A stretch of DNA of 64,000 nt from Candidatus Pantoea edessiphila (GTDB lineage: Bacteria > Pseudomonadota > Gammaproteobacteria > Enterobacterales > Enterobacteriaceae), in assembly GCF_002933315.1 (NCBI RefSeq), contig NZ_PDKT01000004.1, positions 21,410 through 85,409 of the forward strand, in the 5' to 3' direction. Each line of letters starts with the position of its first letter. The stretch's first letter is position 1. A program made the position numbers and the translations under genes. Shown in pieces: positions 24,340-34,817 of this stretch. The notes beneath the pieces are model-generated. The model made no database searches. It worked only from the letters and a program-made list of their open reading frames with translations, and was not told the origin of the DNA.

Positions 24340-27300
24340 TTAATATTTCATTTTTTTATTAGCTATAAGAACTGGCAAATACCAGCGTTTTGCAGCTTTA
24401 ATAATTTGATTGATTTTTGTATCATCCAAAATATTATATAAACGTTGTAAATAAGGATCTGTATTTTCTCCTCTTGATATTTTATATTGTCCATTCCAAG
24501 CTGCTACTAAACGATTGTTTGCTTTCATAATAGTATGATGATCAGTAATTAATTTTTTATCTCTTTGGTCATAACAACACATTAACCAAGCATTTCCGCT
24601 TTTTTTTAACAATGGTATAGGTTGGCTCATTCCATGAATATAACCATTGATATAATTATTTAAAAGATTAATAGCTTTATTTTGAGATAAATTATCGAAA
24701 CACCAATAACTTTTAGATAAACCAAACATCTTACTAGTACCAGAACCACCTACTGCACAATATATTAGATGTTCTATCCAAAATAACAATCCTTCTCTAA
24801 TAGTAAGAACATTTGGATGCCAACGTAATAAACCATTTTCTTGTATTGTTGTTAACCAACCTGTTAATGTTGATTTATGAAATTTTAATTGAATTTTACA
24901 ATGTTTATTATTTCTAATATTGTTAACTACATTTATTGCTATTTCTTGCATTTTCTGTTTTTGAGATAACCAAAATAATTCTGAAAAAACACCTGGAGGT
25001 AAATTACCTATTTTTTTATGAAACATATACATATCATTAATAAACCCAACATCATTTTCTATTAATGCGTTAAGTAATTTAGATTTAATTCGCAATAATT
25101 GTAAATTATCGCAATGGTAATATTTATTTTTTATTGAAAGTTGTTGTATAGGAAAATATATATTTAACCTATTATTAAACCAAGCACGTACTGGATGACT
25201 CCAAAAATGTAATAATTCTTTTATATTTATAAAAGGTATTTTATGAACATTTAATATACTAATAAAACTAGGTTGTACCTTGCCTGTTTTTTGTACTACT
25301 GATAGCCATTCTATAGCAAAACTTTGTTTATTATAATTTAATTGGCAATTTTCTTGAGAAAATGGTGCTATACTATGGTATTGTAATAAATGATTTTTGA
25401 TATTTTTATGACTTTCATTGATTTCAGTATCTTCATCTCCTTTTAGATAGAAATTTTGTCCAATATATTCTATTAATTCTGTAATTAAATTAGATGGATG
25501 ACATTCTGTATTGTCATGTATAGATTTACCAATGTAACTTATATATATTTTATTTTGAGCAGCAATTATGGTATCAAGAAACAAATAACGGTCTTCGTCA
25601 AGGAGATTATAATCTCCTTGACGTGGTTGTTTATACATTAAATTTAGTTCATGAAGATTTGATTTTCTTGGATATAAATCATTATTCATGCCTAATAAAC
25701 ATATCACTTTAAAAGGAAAGGAACGCATAGCCATTAAATTACAAAAATTAATTTTTCCAGCGAGAAAAAATTGGCTAATACGATGTTGAGCAAGGCGATC
25801 ATAAAAAATATTTTTTATTAATTTTATTGATAACTTACGAAAAAATATATTTATACCGGACTTTATCATTTTACTCCAATAATCTTCTAATAGAAATAAA
25901 ATTATTTTAGATTCATTGTTTATATTAAAAAAATCTTTAATTATATTTCCGCATATGGGTAACCAATCTTTCAGTAAATAAGATTTTTGTAAAATTATAT
26001 TCCATTTATTTAATTTCATTATAATTTTACTTAAATTTAATAACAAATTATCTAGTATATTTTCTATTTCTTTTTTTTGTAACATATCTGGAAAAAAATT
26101 ATTTTTATTTTTATATATATAGACCAATAAATTAGCTTTTAACTCACAGATTATAACTTCATTTTCTTTGTTTTTTAACAATATTTTTAATTCATTTAAT
26201 TTTTCGTAACAATATGTATTATCAATCAAATTTTGTAATAAAATCAATTGATTACAGTCAATCAAAAAATGATTTGCTAAACACTTTAAATCTAATAACG
26301 CCAGTATATCTTCAATAGTAGAACAATTATCATCAATCGCTAAAAGTTTAAAAAAAACAATAATAATCGAATGTTCTTTACTCAAAGAATTATCTGAAAT
26401 TGTAAAAGGTAAATCTAAATTATCTGATATATGAGAAAATGTTGATTTAATAAATGGTATGTAAGTATCAATATTAGTGGTCATCACTAAAATATCGCTT
26501 GGTTTAAGCTCTAAATCAGCATTCATTAATCTTATCAAATAATCTTTTAATGCTTCAACTTCTCGCTGAATACTATAACAAATATTAATTGAAATAGATT
26601 TATCATGAATATCAATACAGCGTTTTTTGATATTGCATTTAGGTTTTTTATAAATTAACTCAATAGGAACACTATTTTTTAAATGAAGAATATCATTTTG
26701 AATATTATGTAGTAAACTATCTTCATTAATATCAATAAAAGCTTCTATTTGGTTATTAGGTTCTAATTGATTTAAAATTAATAAATTATCGGAACCTAGT
26801 TTACCCCATGATACTAAAAGTGAATTACTAAGATGACTATCATATTCTTCTTTAAAATATTCTGATGTGTATTTATTAGATTGATCTTGAATATCTCCCC
26901 AATAACTACGGCAAGGGTTAAAAAAAAATAAGTGAATATCAATATAATTACTAATCGTATTTAAAACTTGTAAATGATATGGAGGAAAGGAAGATATACC
27001 AAAAATAAATAGACGTGACGGTAGAAATGCTAGTACTCTTTTATCTTGATGTATTTTTTGAATAAAAACAGAGTAAAAGTTATCTAAGTTAGATTTAGAT
27101 GATTCTGAGTAATTTCCATAATTAAATATTAAATCTCTCCAAATTGCAGCTTGCCACAATTGTTTATCTCCAATATTCTTAATTAATTTGCCAGATTCCC
27201 AAATATCAAGCCAATCTGGCCTGTAAATCAAATATTTTTCAAAAATATTTGCAATATTTAAGCTAAATTCAAATAAATTCTTTTCATGTTGGCAATTATC

Positions 27301-27645
27301 AAGATAATTTGAAATAAAATTAAATTTATTATCTTTTAAAATTATTGGCATACGAGAAATAATCATCCAACAAACAATATTTTTATCAAAAAATTTATTA
27401 ATAGAAATATTTGGTTTTATTTTATAAATTATATCCCATATAAAATCAGCAAATATGTAAAATTTAATATTTGCAGCAATATCTAAATCTGAGGCTATTC
27501 CTATTTTTAACCACCTTGCCATATCTAAATTATTTACAATTATTAAATCTGTTTCAAGAGGATTATCGTTAGCATTATAATTTATTACTGAGTTTAATAA
27601 AGTTTTAAGAACATCAAGTTGATTAGAATGATATATATAAAACAT
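24340..27645 (-). CDS. recC: RecC, exonuclease V subunit gamma
   Basis: Scaffold of RecBCD that splits the strands and reads Chi in E. coli. The 1101 residues compare with 1122. It is diverged but collinear throughout, e.g. KYLIYRPDWLDIWESG, NPCRSYWGDI, SWGKLGSDNL, HNIQNDILHL, the PFKVICLLGMNND segment and DEDRYLFLDTIIAAQ. Positions remembered as Chi contacts in E. coli are changed here: Q38 to Asn, T40 to Leu, L64 to Ile, D133 to Asn, L134 to Ile, D136 to Glu; W70 and R142 are kept. The 98-base gap to recB holds no ptr gene. An A9 tract lies at 26930-26938. Confidence 0.95.
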   Translation of the reverse strand: MFYIYHSNQLDVLKTLLNSVINYNANDNPLETDLIIVNNLDMARWLKIGIASDLDIAANIKFYIFADFIWDIIYKIKPNISINKFFDKNIVCWMIISRMPIILKDNKFNFISNYLDNCQHEKNLFEFSLNIANIFEKYLIYRPDWLDIWESGKLIKNIGDKQLWQAAIWRDLIFNYGNYSESSKSNLDNFYSVFIQKIHQDKRVLAFLPSRLFIFGISSFPPYHLQVLNTISNYIDIHLFFFNPCRSYWGDIQDQSNKYTSEYFKEEYDSHLSNSLLVSWGKLGSDNLLILNQLEPNNQIEAFIDINEDSLLHNIQNDILHLKNSVPIELIYKKPKCNIKKRCIDIHDKSISINICYSIQREVEALKDYLIRLMNADLELKPSDILVMTTNIDTYIPFIKSTFSHISDNLDLPFTISDNSLSKEHSIIIVFFKLLAIDDNCSTIEDILALLDLKCLANHFLIDCNQLILLQNLIDNTYCYEKLNELKILLKNKENEVIICELKANLLVYIYKNKNNFFPDMLQKKEIENILDNLLLNLSKIIMKLNKWNIILQKSYLLKDWLPICGNIIKDFFNINNESKIILFLLEDYWSKMIKSGINIFFRKLSIKLIKNIFYDRLAQHRISQFFLAGKINFCNLMAMRSFPFKVICLLGMNNDLYPRKSNLHELNLMYKQPRQGDYNLLDEDRYLFLDTIIAAQNKIYISYIGKSIHDNTECHPSNLITELIEYIGQNFYLKGDEDTEINESHKNIKNHLLQYHSIAPFSQENCQLNYNKQSFAIEWLSVVQKTGKVQPSFISILNVHKIPFINIKELLHFWSHPVRAWFNNRLNIYFPIQQLSIKNKYYHCDNLQLLRIKSKLLNALIENDVGFINDMYMFHKKIGNLPPGVFSELFWLSQKQKMQEIAINVVNNIRNNKHCKIQLKFHKSTLTGWLTTIQENGLLRWHPNVLTIREGLLFWIEHLIYCAVGGSGTSKMFGLSKSYWCFDNLSQNKAINLLNNYINGYIHGMSQPIPLLKKSGNAWLMCCYDQRDKKLITDHHTIMKANNRLVAAWNGQYKISRGENTDPYLQRLYNILDDTKINQIIKAAKRWYLPVLIANKKMKY

Positions 27646-27844
27646 GAAATTCCTGATTGTTATTTACTTTAGTACAACATTAAAATTTATTGCATTGTTA
27701 CAATGTAAATATTAATTTTAATTTAAAAATATACATATTCGAATAATTATATTTCGAAGTAAAAAATAAAAATATTAGATATCTAAAATTTTTATTTTAT
27801 ATTAAGTTATGTATTTTTTTCAAATTTTACTGTACTAAAAAATA

Positions 27845-28636
27845 TTAAATAGCTATGGGAGCTTTAATTATTGGATAAGGATAATAACCTTTAATTTCAA
27901 AATCATTAATATTATAGTTAAATATTTTATTTGGTTTCCTTTTTATAATTAAATTAGGCATTACACGTGGTATACGAGTTAATTGTAAATTAGCTTGATT
28001 TAAGTGATTTTTATATAAATGAACATCACCACCACTCCAAATAAATTCCCCTACTTTTAGACAACATTGTTGTGCTATCATGTGAACTAACAAAGCATAA
28101 CTTGCAATATTAAAAGGTAAACCTAGAAAAACATCACAAGAACGTTGATATAATTGACAAGATAATTTATTATTTACCACATAAAATTGAAATAAAACAT
28201 GGCAAGGTGGTAATGCCATATCACTTAAATCACCCACATTCCAAGATGAAACAACAAGACGACGGGAATGTGGATTAAACTTTAATTGATTAATAACTTG
28301 TTTAATTTGATCAATCTTGCCTTTTTTTGTATTCCAGTTACGCCATTGTTTCCCATAAATTGGACCTAAATCTCCTTTCTGATCAGCCCACTCATTCCAA
28401 ATAGAGACATTGTTTTTATTTAAATATCCTATATTAGTATCTCCTTTAAGAAACCATAATAATTCATGTACTATTGAACTAAAATGACACCTTTTAGTAG
28501 TAATTAACGGAAAACCACTATTTAAATCAAAACGCATTTGATAACCAAAAATAGAAATAGTGCCAACACCAGTACGATCAGGTTTTAATGTTCCTTTATT
28601 TAAAATATATTTCATTAGTTTCAAATACTGTTGCAT
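27845..28636 (-). CDS. thyA: Thymidylate synthase
   Basis: Makes dTMP from dUMP using methylene-tetrahydrofolate. The 263 residues (E. coli 264) begin [25 protein letters not shown]. The catalytic Cys is in [12 protein letters not shown], the phosphate-binding arginines in [11 protein letters not shown] and [13 protein letters not shown], and the terminus [11 protein letters not shown] is conserved. It lies 4 bases downstream of lgt; the lgt-thyA pair is as in E. coli. Confidence 0.97.
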   Translation of the reverse strand: MQQYLKLMKYILNKGTLKPDRTGVGTISIFGYQMRFDLNSGFPLITTKRCHFSSIVHELLWFLKGDTNIGYLNKNNVSIWNEWADQKGDLGPIYGKQWRNWNTKKGKIDQIKQVINQLKFNPHSRRLVVSSWNVGDLSDMALPPCHVLFQFYVVNNKLSCQLYQRSCDVFLGLPFNIASYALLVHMIAQQCCLKVGEFIWSGGDVHLYKNHLNQANLQLTRIPRVMPNLIIKRKPNKIFNYNINDFEIKGYYPYPIIKAPIAI

Positions 28637-28640
28637 TTAT

Positions 28641-29504
28641 TTAATTCTTACGCTTTAACCCAGAATTAGACCAAATAATAATTATTATACCTATTACCAC
28701 CATTGGTAAAGATAACATCTGTCCCATACTAATTTTATCATAAAATAGTCCTAGTTGAATATCTGGTTGACGAAAAAATTCTACTAAAATACGAAATGCA
28801 CCATAACATAATAAAAATAAACCAGATGTACTTCCTATAGGTCTATTTTTTTGAATAAATATATTTAGTATAAAAAATAAAACTACACCTTCAAGAATAA
28901 ACTCATATAATTGAGAAAAATGACGTGGTAAGCCACCATAAGTTTTTAATAATGAATAATATTCCAAATGATCCATTGAAAATATTAAATCTTCTTGATA
29001 TGCATTAGGAAATAATACTGTTATTGGAAAATTTGGATCCACTCTACCCCATAATTCACCATTAATCAAATTACCTAAACGACCTGCACCTAATCCAAAT
29101 GGAATTAATGGAGCTATAAAATCTGATATTTTAAAAAAATTGAGTTTATTTTTATGAGCAAAGAAAGAGATTGTCAAAATAACACCTATTAATCCTCCAT
29201 GAAAAGACATTCCACCATCCCAAATTTTAATCAAATATATGGGTTGTCTTATAAGTAATGGCAAATTGTAGAATAACATGTAACCTATTCTACCGCCTAT
29301 TACTGCACCAAAGAAACAGTAATATATTAAATTTTCTATTTCTGTTATTTTCCAATTGTTATTATTATTTATACGACGCTTAGCTAACCATAAAGCAAAT
29401 ATCAATCCTATTAGATACATCAAACCATACCAACGAAAAGAAATCGGACCAATAGAAAAAATAATAGGATCAATTTTAGGTAGAATTATACATTTTGTAT
29501 TCAT
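28641..29504 (-). CDS. lgt: Prolipoprotein diacylglyceryl transferase
   Basis: Integral inner-membrane enzyme that adds diacylglycerol to the lipobox Cys of prolipoproteins. It is 287 residues (E. coli 291) with about seven hydrophobic segments. The signature stretch [12 protein letters not shown], the essential [10 protein letters not shown], and [14 protein letters not shown] are present. Its retention implies that the organism still makes lipoproteins and an envelope that needs them. ptsP, upstream in E. coli, is missing. Confidence 0.96.
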   Translation of the reverse strand: MNTKCIILPKIDPIIFSIGPISFRWYGLMYLIGLIFALWLAKRRINNNNNWKITEIENLIYYCFFGAVIGGRIGYMLFYNLPLLIRQPIYLIKIWDGGMSFHGGLIGVILTISFFAHKNKLNFFKISDFIAPLIPFGLGAGRLGNLINGELWGRVDPNFPITVLFPNAYQEDLIFSMDHLEYYSLLKTYGGLPRHFSQLYEFILEGVVLFFILNIFIQKNRPIGSTSGLFLLCYGAFRILVEFFRQPDIQLGLFYDKISMGQMLSLPMVVIGIIIIIWSNSGLKRKN

Positions 29505-29934
29505 TTTAGACTTAAATAAAATAGTAAATAAAATATGTTATATGATATAGTCTCTTTTTACTAATTTATATAATATTTTTAGATATTTTATTAAACTAAA
29601 AATGCTTAATAATTTATATATTTAATATTAGTAATATAAATTCTATGATTTTTATACATTTGAAATGTACATTATTTTAGCAAAACATCTATGTTATGCA
29701 TGTTTCACTATTATAATATTATATAATTAATCATGTAAGATAATTCTTTCATAATTTTAAGATGTATTTTATTTATATATAGTTGATTTTAAAAAAATAC
29801 TAAATAATTAATTTTTATTATTTTTTTATTTATAAGCTGATATAATGATATTAAATTAATAAAATGTTAATTTAATATCTAATCTAATAATTAATTGATT
29901 CTATAATTTATTTATAACTATTTAAATTTACATC
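29505..29934. other. Divergent intergenic region lgt-mutH with inverted repeats
   Basis: 430 A/T-rich bases with no supported gene. It contains a perfect 13-bp inverted repeat at 29847-29879 (listed separately), a TATAAT at 29841-29846 directly in front of it, and a weaker 9-bp pair at 29611-29619/29634-29642. Confidence 0.6.
29847..29879. repeat. Perfect 13-bp inverted repeat upstream of mutH
   Basis: GATATTAAATTAA and its exact complement TTAATTTAATATC are separated by 7 bases. It ends 55 bases before the mutH ATG, in the presumed promoter/leader zone between divergent genes, so a terminator role for a neighbour is not obvious. Confidence 0.5.
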
Positions 29935-30606
29935 ATGAGATATTTACCAAATACACCAAAAAATATAATTACTTTATTAGCAAGAGCTCATGCTTTAGCA
30001 GGGTTTACAATAGAAAATCTAGCATATAATGCTGGTTTGTTAGTTCCTGACAATTTAAAAAATAATAAAGGCTGGATAGGGAAATTAATAGAACTTTATT
30101 TAGGTGCAAATTCAAAAAATAAAGCACAACAAGATTTTATTAATCTTGGAATAGAATTAAAAACTATACCAATAGATTCATTTGGTCATCCTATACAAAA
30201 TACTTTTATTTGCACAGCTTCGATTAATAATATTGCTGTCAATTGGGAAGATAGTAATATTTATAATAAATTATCAAATATATTGTGGATTCCCATAGAA
30301 GGAACAGTCAGTATTCCTTTAAAAATACGTAAAATTGGTAAGCCTTTGCTGTGGAGTCCTAACATAAAAGAAAAAATAATGTTACGTAAAGATTGGGAAG
30401 AAATTATAGATATGATTGTTTTTGGTAAAATGAGATATGTTACTACATATCAAGGAACATTATTACAGATAAAAACTAAAAATAATAATAAAATGTTAAT
30501 TAAAAATATTGATAGTAAAATCAGAAATATTTTAAGTACAACTAGATCTTTTTACTTAAAAAGATCTTTTACAAAAATAATAATGTCGAGTCATCATATT
30601 ATATGA
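29935..30606 (+). CDS. mutH: DNA mismatch repair endonuclease MutH
   Basis: Nicks the unmethylated strand at hemimethylated GATC after activation by MutS-MutL. The 223 residues compare with 229 in E. coli. The restriction-type catalytic residues are present: Glu in IELYLGANS, Asp in QQDFINLG and the ELK of IELKTIP. The C-terminal stretch TTRSFYLKRSFT aligns well. Its retention, together with mutS at the window start, implies that Dam methylation is also kept. It is convergent with lysA. Confidence 0.95.
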   Translation: MRYLPNTPKNIITLLARAHALAGFTIENLAYNAGLLVPDNLKNNKGWIGKLIELYLGANSKNKAQQDFINLGIELKTIPIDSFGHPIQNTFICTASINNIAVNWEDSNIYNKLSNILWIPIEGTVSIPLKIRKIGKPLLWSPNIKEKIMLRKDWEEIIDMIVFGKMRYVTTYQGTLLQIKTKNNNKMLIKNIDSKIRNILSTTRSFYLKRSFTKIIMSSHHII

Positions 30607-30639
30607 TAATTACTATTATTCTTAATAATGTATTTTTTT

Positions 30640-31896
30640 TTAAATTAACTCTAAAGATAACAAATCCTGAATAGTTTGAGCTTTGCGAATTTCCCTATAT
30701 TGACCATTTTCAAATAGTACTTCTGGAATTAAAGGACGACTATTATAATTAGAAGACATGGATGCACCATATGCACCAGAATCATGAAATACTAAATAAT
30801 CTCCTACTTGTGCTGAAGGAATAACACGCGTTTGTAATATAGATCCTTCTGATTGCGTGAATATATCGCCAGATTCACATAACGGTCCAGCTATTACACT
30901 ATTAGTTGTATTTTTCTCATCTATAAGACGATTATCCTGAGTCATTAGAGATATATGATGATAACAACCATACATTGACGGACGTATTAAATCATTAAAA
31001 CCAGCATTAACTAAAATAAAATGTTTATTGCCCATATTTTTTATTGCACGTATTTGAGCTACTAATACACCTGATTCAGCAACCAAAAAACGACCAGGTT
31101 CAATTTCTAATTGAACTGAGTGACCTAAATAATTGGAAATATATTCCCTAGTTTTATTCCAAATATAAAAATAACGATCAGTATCAATTTTTTTTTCACC
31201 ATAATGATAAGGAACGGGCAGTCCTCCACCTGCAGAAATACTTTCTAAGTCGTGGTTTAATTCCATCACTATACGAATCATTGAGTTACACACTAACTTT
31301 AAGTGATCATAATTTACTCCAGAACCTATATGTATATGAATACCTAATAGACGTAATTGATACTGCCTGATTAATGATAACGCTAAAAATAAATGTTCAT
31401 ACCAAATGCCATGTTTACTGTTTTCCCCTCCAGTGTTTGTTTTCTGATTAAAACCATGACCAAAACCAGGATTTACACGTAACCAAATTTCATGTCTAGG
31501 AGATATAGAACCAAGTTGTTTTAACATATCAATGGATCCAACATTCACCTGTAATTTCAATTCAACAATACGTTTCAATGTAATTTCATCTAATATATCT
31601 GAAGTGAATATTATATCATCATTATGAATTTTATATCCAGCTACTAATGCTCGTTCTATTTCGCCTAAAGAAACCGAATCAACTTTAACACCTTCTGAAC
31701 GCATTAAACTTAAAATATGAATATTTGAATTAGCTTTTTGGGCAAAACGTATAATATCAAAATTACGTAACTGGGCAATACGAGATCTTATAATTTGAGC
31801 ATCGTAAGCCCAAAAAGGACTTTTGTAACGATGTGCTAATGGCAATAAATTATTATAATTAAGTGCAGTATCTAGATTATTTAAAGGATTTGGCAT
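30640..31896 (-). CDS. lysA: Diaminopimelate decarboxylase
   Basis: Last step of lysine synthesis, decarboxylating meso-diaminopimelate with PLP. The start is set by CAGGAG 7 bases before the ATG at 31896, giving 418 residues (E. coli 420); a frame extending to 31914 has no support. PLP lysine in RFAQKANSN, glycine-rich ISAGGGLPVPY, EIEPGRFLV and the substrate motif GPLCESGD are all intact. The divergent regulator lysR found in E. coli is absent, so control by LysR is lost at this locus. Confidence 0.96.
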   Translation of the reverse strand: MPNPLNNLDTALNYNNLLPLAHRYKSPFWAYDAQIIRSRIAQLRNFDIIRFAQKANSNIHILSLMRSEGVKVDSVSLGEIERALVAGYKIHNDDIIFTSDILDEITLKRIVELKLQVNVGSIDMLKQLGSISPRHEIWLRVNPGFGHGFNQKTNTGGENSKHGIWYEHLFLALSLIRQYQLRLLGIHIHIGSGVNYDHLKLVCNSMIRIVMELNHDLESISAGGGLPVPYHYGEKKIDTDRYFYIWNKTREYISNYLGHSVQLEIEPGRFLVAESGVLVAQIRAIKNMGNKHFILVNAGFNDLIRPSMYGCYHHISLMTQDNRLIDEKNTTNSVIAGPLCESGDIFTQSEGSILQTRVIPSAQVGDYLVFHDSGAYGASMSSNYNSRPLIPEVLFENGQYREIRKAQTIQDLLSLELI

Positions 31897-32012
31897 AATT
31901 AATCTCCTGTACATTTAAAATGTTAAATATGAATAATACTTGCCTAAAAGACCAAATTAGTATCAGTGAAATATAATTTTTCTATAATATATCATTATAT
32001 AAATCTGATGGT

Positions 32013-33542
32013 TTATTGTTTTGGTCGAAGTGTAGGAAATAATATAACATCTCGAATGTTATGAGTATTAGTAAATAACATAGTAATACGGTCAATACCC
32101 AAGCCTAATCCAGCAGTAGGCGGTAGACCGTATTCTAAAGCTGTAATGTAATCTTGATCATAAAATATTGATGAACTATCGTTATTATTTTTATTTATAA
32201 ATTGTTCCATAAATATTTTTGCTTGATCTTCTGGATCATTAAGTTCTGAAAAACCATTGCAAATCTCATAACTATTAATAAACAATTCAAATCTATCAGC
32301 TATTTCAGAATTTATGTCATTTCGACGTGCAAGAGGAGAAACTTCTGATGGGTATTCAGTAATGAAAGTAGGTTGAATTAGATGTGGTACAACATATTTT
32401 TCAAATATTTCATTTGTTATACTACCTATGCCCCAATTATTTTCAATTTTAATATCTAGTAATTTAGCAATTGTCTTTATTTCTTCATAATTGTTTAAAT
32501 TATTTATATTTATTTCAGAACAATATTTCTTTATTGCATTATGCATAGTCAATATTTCAAATGGTTTACCAAAATCAAATTGCACTTTACCGTAAGAAAT
32601 AGTAGTGTCTCCAATAATATTAATAGCAATTAAACGAAATAAATTTTCTATTAATTTAATTAGATCTTTATAATCAGAATAAGCCATATATAGTTCCATC
32701 ATAGTGAATTCTGGATTATGACGTGCTGATATTCCTTCATTACGAAAGTTTCTATTTATCTCAAATACACGTTCAAATCCTCCTATGACTAATCGTTTTA
32801 AATATAATTCTGGTGCAACACGCAAATACATATCGATATTTAATGTGTTATGATGAGTAACAAATGGACGAGCTATTGCACCTCCTGGAATAGTCTGCAT
32901 CATAGGAGTCTCTACTTCTATGAAATTAGATTCAAACATGAATTTACGAATAACATTTATTATTTGAGAACGTATCTTAAATATATTAAAAGATCTATTA
33001 TTTACAATTAAATCTAAGTAACGTTGACGATAACGCGACTCTGTATTGTTAAGACCATGAAATTTATCTGGTAAAGGACGTAGTGATTTAGTTAACAAAT
33101 AAATCTTAAAACAATTAATGGATAACTCTCCAGTTTTTGTTTTGAATAATTTACCGCTAGCACCAATAATATCGCCAATATCCCATCTTTTAAAATTATT
33201 GTTATAAATATCATAAGATATATTTTGACAATTTATATATAATTGAATACGACCACCAAAATCTTGTAGGGTAACAAAAGAAGCTTTACCTAATATACGA
33301 CGTGTAATCATGCGACCAGCAACACTTATTTCAATATTTAACAGATCTAGCTCTTTACTCATGCTACTATCATATTTACGATGTAAGTCATCGGAAATGA
33401 AATTACGTCTAAAATTATTAGGAAAAGCTATACCATTATTACGTAATATTTTTAATTTTTCTCTACGTAATTTTATTTCATCATGATGATTGCTATTCGA
33501 TTTAAACTTACTTTTATAAACATATTTTTTTTTCTCATCCAT
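32013..33542 (-). CDS. lysS: Lysyl-tRNA synthetase (class II)
   Basis: Charges tRNA-Lys. The 509 residues match E. coli LysS (505). The N-terminal OB-fold anticodon domain covers about residues 60-150; the class II catalytic core has motif 2 ([19 protein letters not shown]) and motif 3 ([13 protein letters not shown]). It starts 9 bases after prfB, the E. coli prfB-lysS arrangement, with AGGAAG before the ATG. Codons 4-6 form an A9 tract (T9 on the plus strand, 33525-33533), a slippage-prone site at the very start of an essential gene. Confidence 0.97.
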   Translation of the reverse strand: MDEKKKYVYKSKFKSNSNHHDEIKLRREKLKILRNNGIAFPNNFRRNFISDDLHRKYDSSMSKELDLLNIEISVAGRMITRRILGKASFVTLQDFGGRIQLYINCQNISYDIYNNNFKRWDIGDIIGASGKLFKTKTGELSINCFKIYLLTKSLRPLPDKFHGLNNTESRYRQRYLDLIVNNRSFNIFKIRSQIINVIRKFMFESNFIEVETPMMQTIPGGAIARPFVTHHNTLNIDMYLRVAPELYLKRLVIGGFERVFEINRNFRNEGISARHNPEFTMMELYMAYSDYKDLIKLIENLFRLIAINIIGDTTISYGKVQFDFGKPFEILTMHNAIKKYCSEININNLNNYEEIKTIAKLLDIKIENNWGIGSITNEIFEKYVVPHLIQPTFITEYPSEVSPLARRNDINSEIADRFELFINSYEICNGFSELNDPEDQAKIFMEQFINKNNNDSSSIFYDQDYITALEYGLPPTAGLGLGIDRITMLFTNTHNIRDVILFPTLRPKQ

Positions 33543-33551
33543 ATTTGCTTC

Positions 33552-34650
33552 CTATAAACCTAATTTTAAACTTTCTTTTATAAATGGATCTAAATTACCA
33601 TTTAATACTTCTTGTATATTACGCATTTCTATACCAGTTCTTAAATCTTTAATACGAGAATCATCAAGTATATAAGAACGAATTTGGCTACCCCAACTTA
33701 TGCAAGATTTATTATCTTCCAAAGATTTTTTTTCATCGTTTTTCTTTTTTATTTCAATTTCATATAATTTTGCTTTCATTTGTTTAATTGCTTGTTCTTT
33801 ATTTTTATGCTGAGAACGATTATTTTGACATTGAGTTACAATACCAGTAGGAATGTGAGTAATACGCACAGCTGATTCCGTACGATTAACATGTTGACCA
33901 CCAGCACCTGATGCTCTATATACATCAATACGCAAATCTGATATATTAATGTCAATATTGATATAATTATTTATTTCAGGATAAACAAAAACTGAACTAA
34001 AAGAAGTATGTCGACGATGACCTGAATCGAAAGGACTTTTGCGTACTAATCTATGAATTCCCGTTTCTGTACGTAACCATCCGAAAGCATAATTTCCAGA
34101 TACATGAATTGTAGCAGATTTTATTCCAGTTATTTCCCCTGGGGATTCTTCAATTATTTGAGTTTTTAATCCCTTATATTCTAACCAACGCAAATACATA
34201 CGCATTAACATAGTTGTCCAATCTTGGGATTCTATTCCTCCAGAACCAGATTGAAGATCAATATAACAATCACATTGATCATTTTCACCGGAAAACATAC
34301 TATTAAACTCTAATTTTTTTAAATCGTTTTCAATAATTTTTAATTCTATTATGATTTCTTTAATTTCTTTATAATCATTAATATTGATAATTAATTCAAA
34401 TAAATCTTGAATATCATTTAATTTCACTGAAATTTGATCTAAATCTCTAATAATCATTGTTAGAAAAGATCTTTCTTTACTTAATTTTTGTGCACGTTTA
34501 TGATCATTCCAAACATTTGATTTTTCTAATTCAATATTGATTTCGTTAATTCTATCTTTCTTATTATTATAATCAAACATACCTCCTAACTTGATTATTT
34601 CGTTCATTAAGATCACTAATGATATTACTTACTAATTGTATTTCAGTCAT
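33552..34650 (-). CDS. prfB: Peptide chain release factor 2 (programmed +1 frameshift)
   Basis: Terminates translation at UGA and UAA. Translation starts at the ATG at 34650 (MTEIQLVSN…), reads 25 codons to an in-frame UGA at codon 26 (34573-34575), and must shift +1 to continue DYNNKKDR… to 33552, giving 365 residues, the exact E. coli RF2 length. The frameshift site is described separately. The stop-codon-reading SPF motif (KSPFDSG) and catalytic GGQ ([10 protein letters not shown]) are intact; the residue before S-G-A-G-G-Q is Ala as in most bacteria, not the Thr of E. coli K-12. It lies upstream of lysS. recJ follows upstream on the same strand. Confidence 0.95.
34573..34587 (-). promoter_or_regulatory. 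prfB +1 programmed frameshift site with GUU slip codon
   Basis: The message reads AGG AGG TAT GTT TGA T. The internal Shine-Dalgarno (AGGAGG), the 3-base spacer and the UGA at codon 26 match the E. coli element, and +1 reading resumes at GAT TAT (Asp-Tyr) as in E. coli. The P-site codon is GUU rather than the nearly universal CUU. The stimulatory SD is the full consensus AGGAGG instead of AGGGGG. Confidence 0.9.
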
Positions 34651-34817
34651 AAATCAATACCTCTTAATATTTAAAATTAAAAATTTAGAATTTTAACATA
34701 CTTATGTAAGACTTATAATTATATTTAGGTCATAATTAATTTTTTATGAAAAAAAACAATTAAAATTATTTATTATGTAAACAATATAACAATTTTACAA
34801 TAAAATTTAGTATTGCA

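Noticed and set aside
33552..34616. Treating prfB as starting at an internal codon near 34616 with no frameshift
   Set aside because: The upstream 25-codon frame from 34650 matches the RF2 N-terminus and the UGA/SD arrangement exactly; the internal start would have residues not matching the family.
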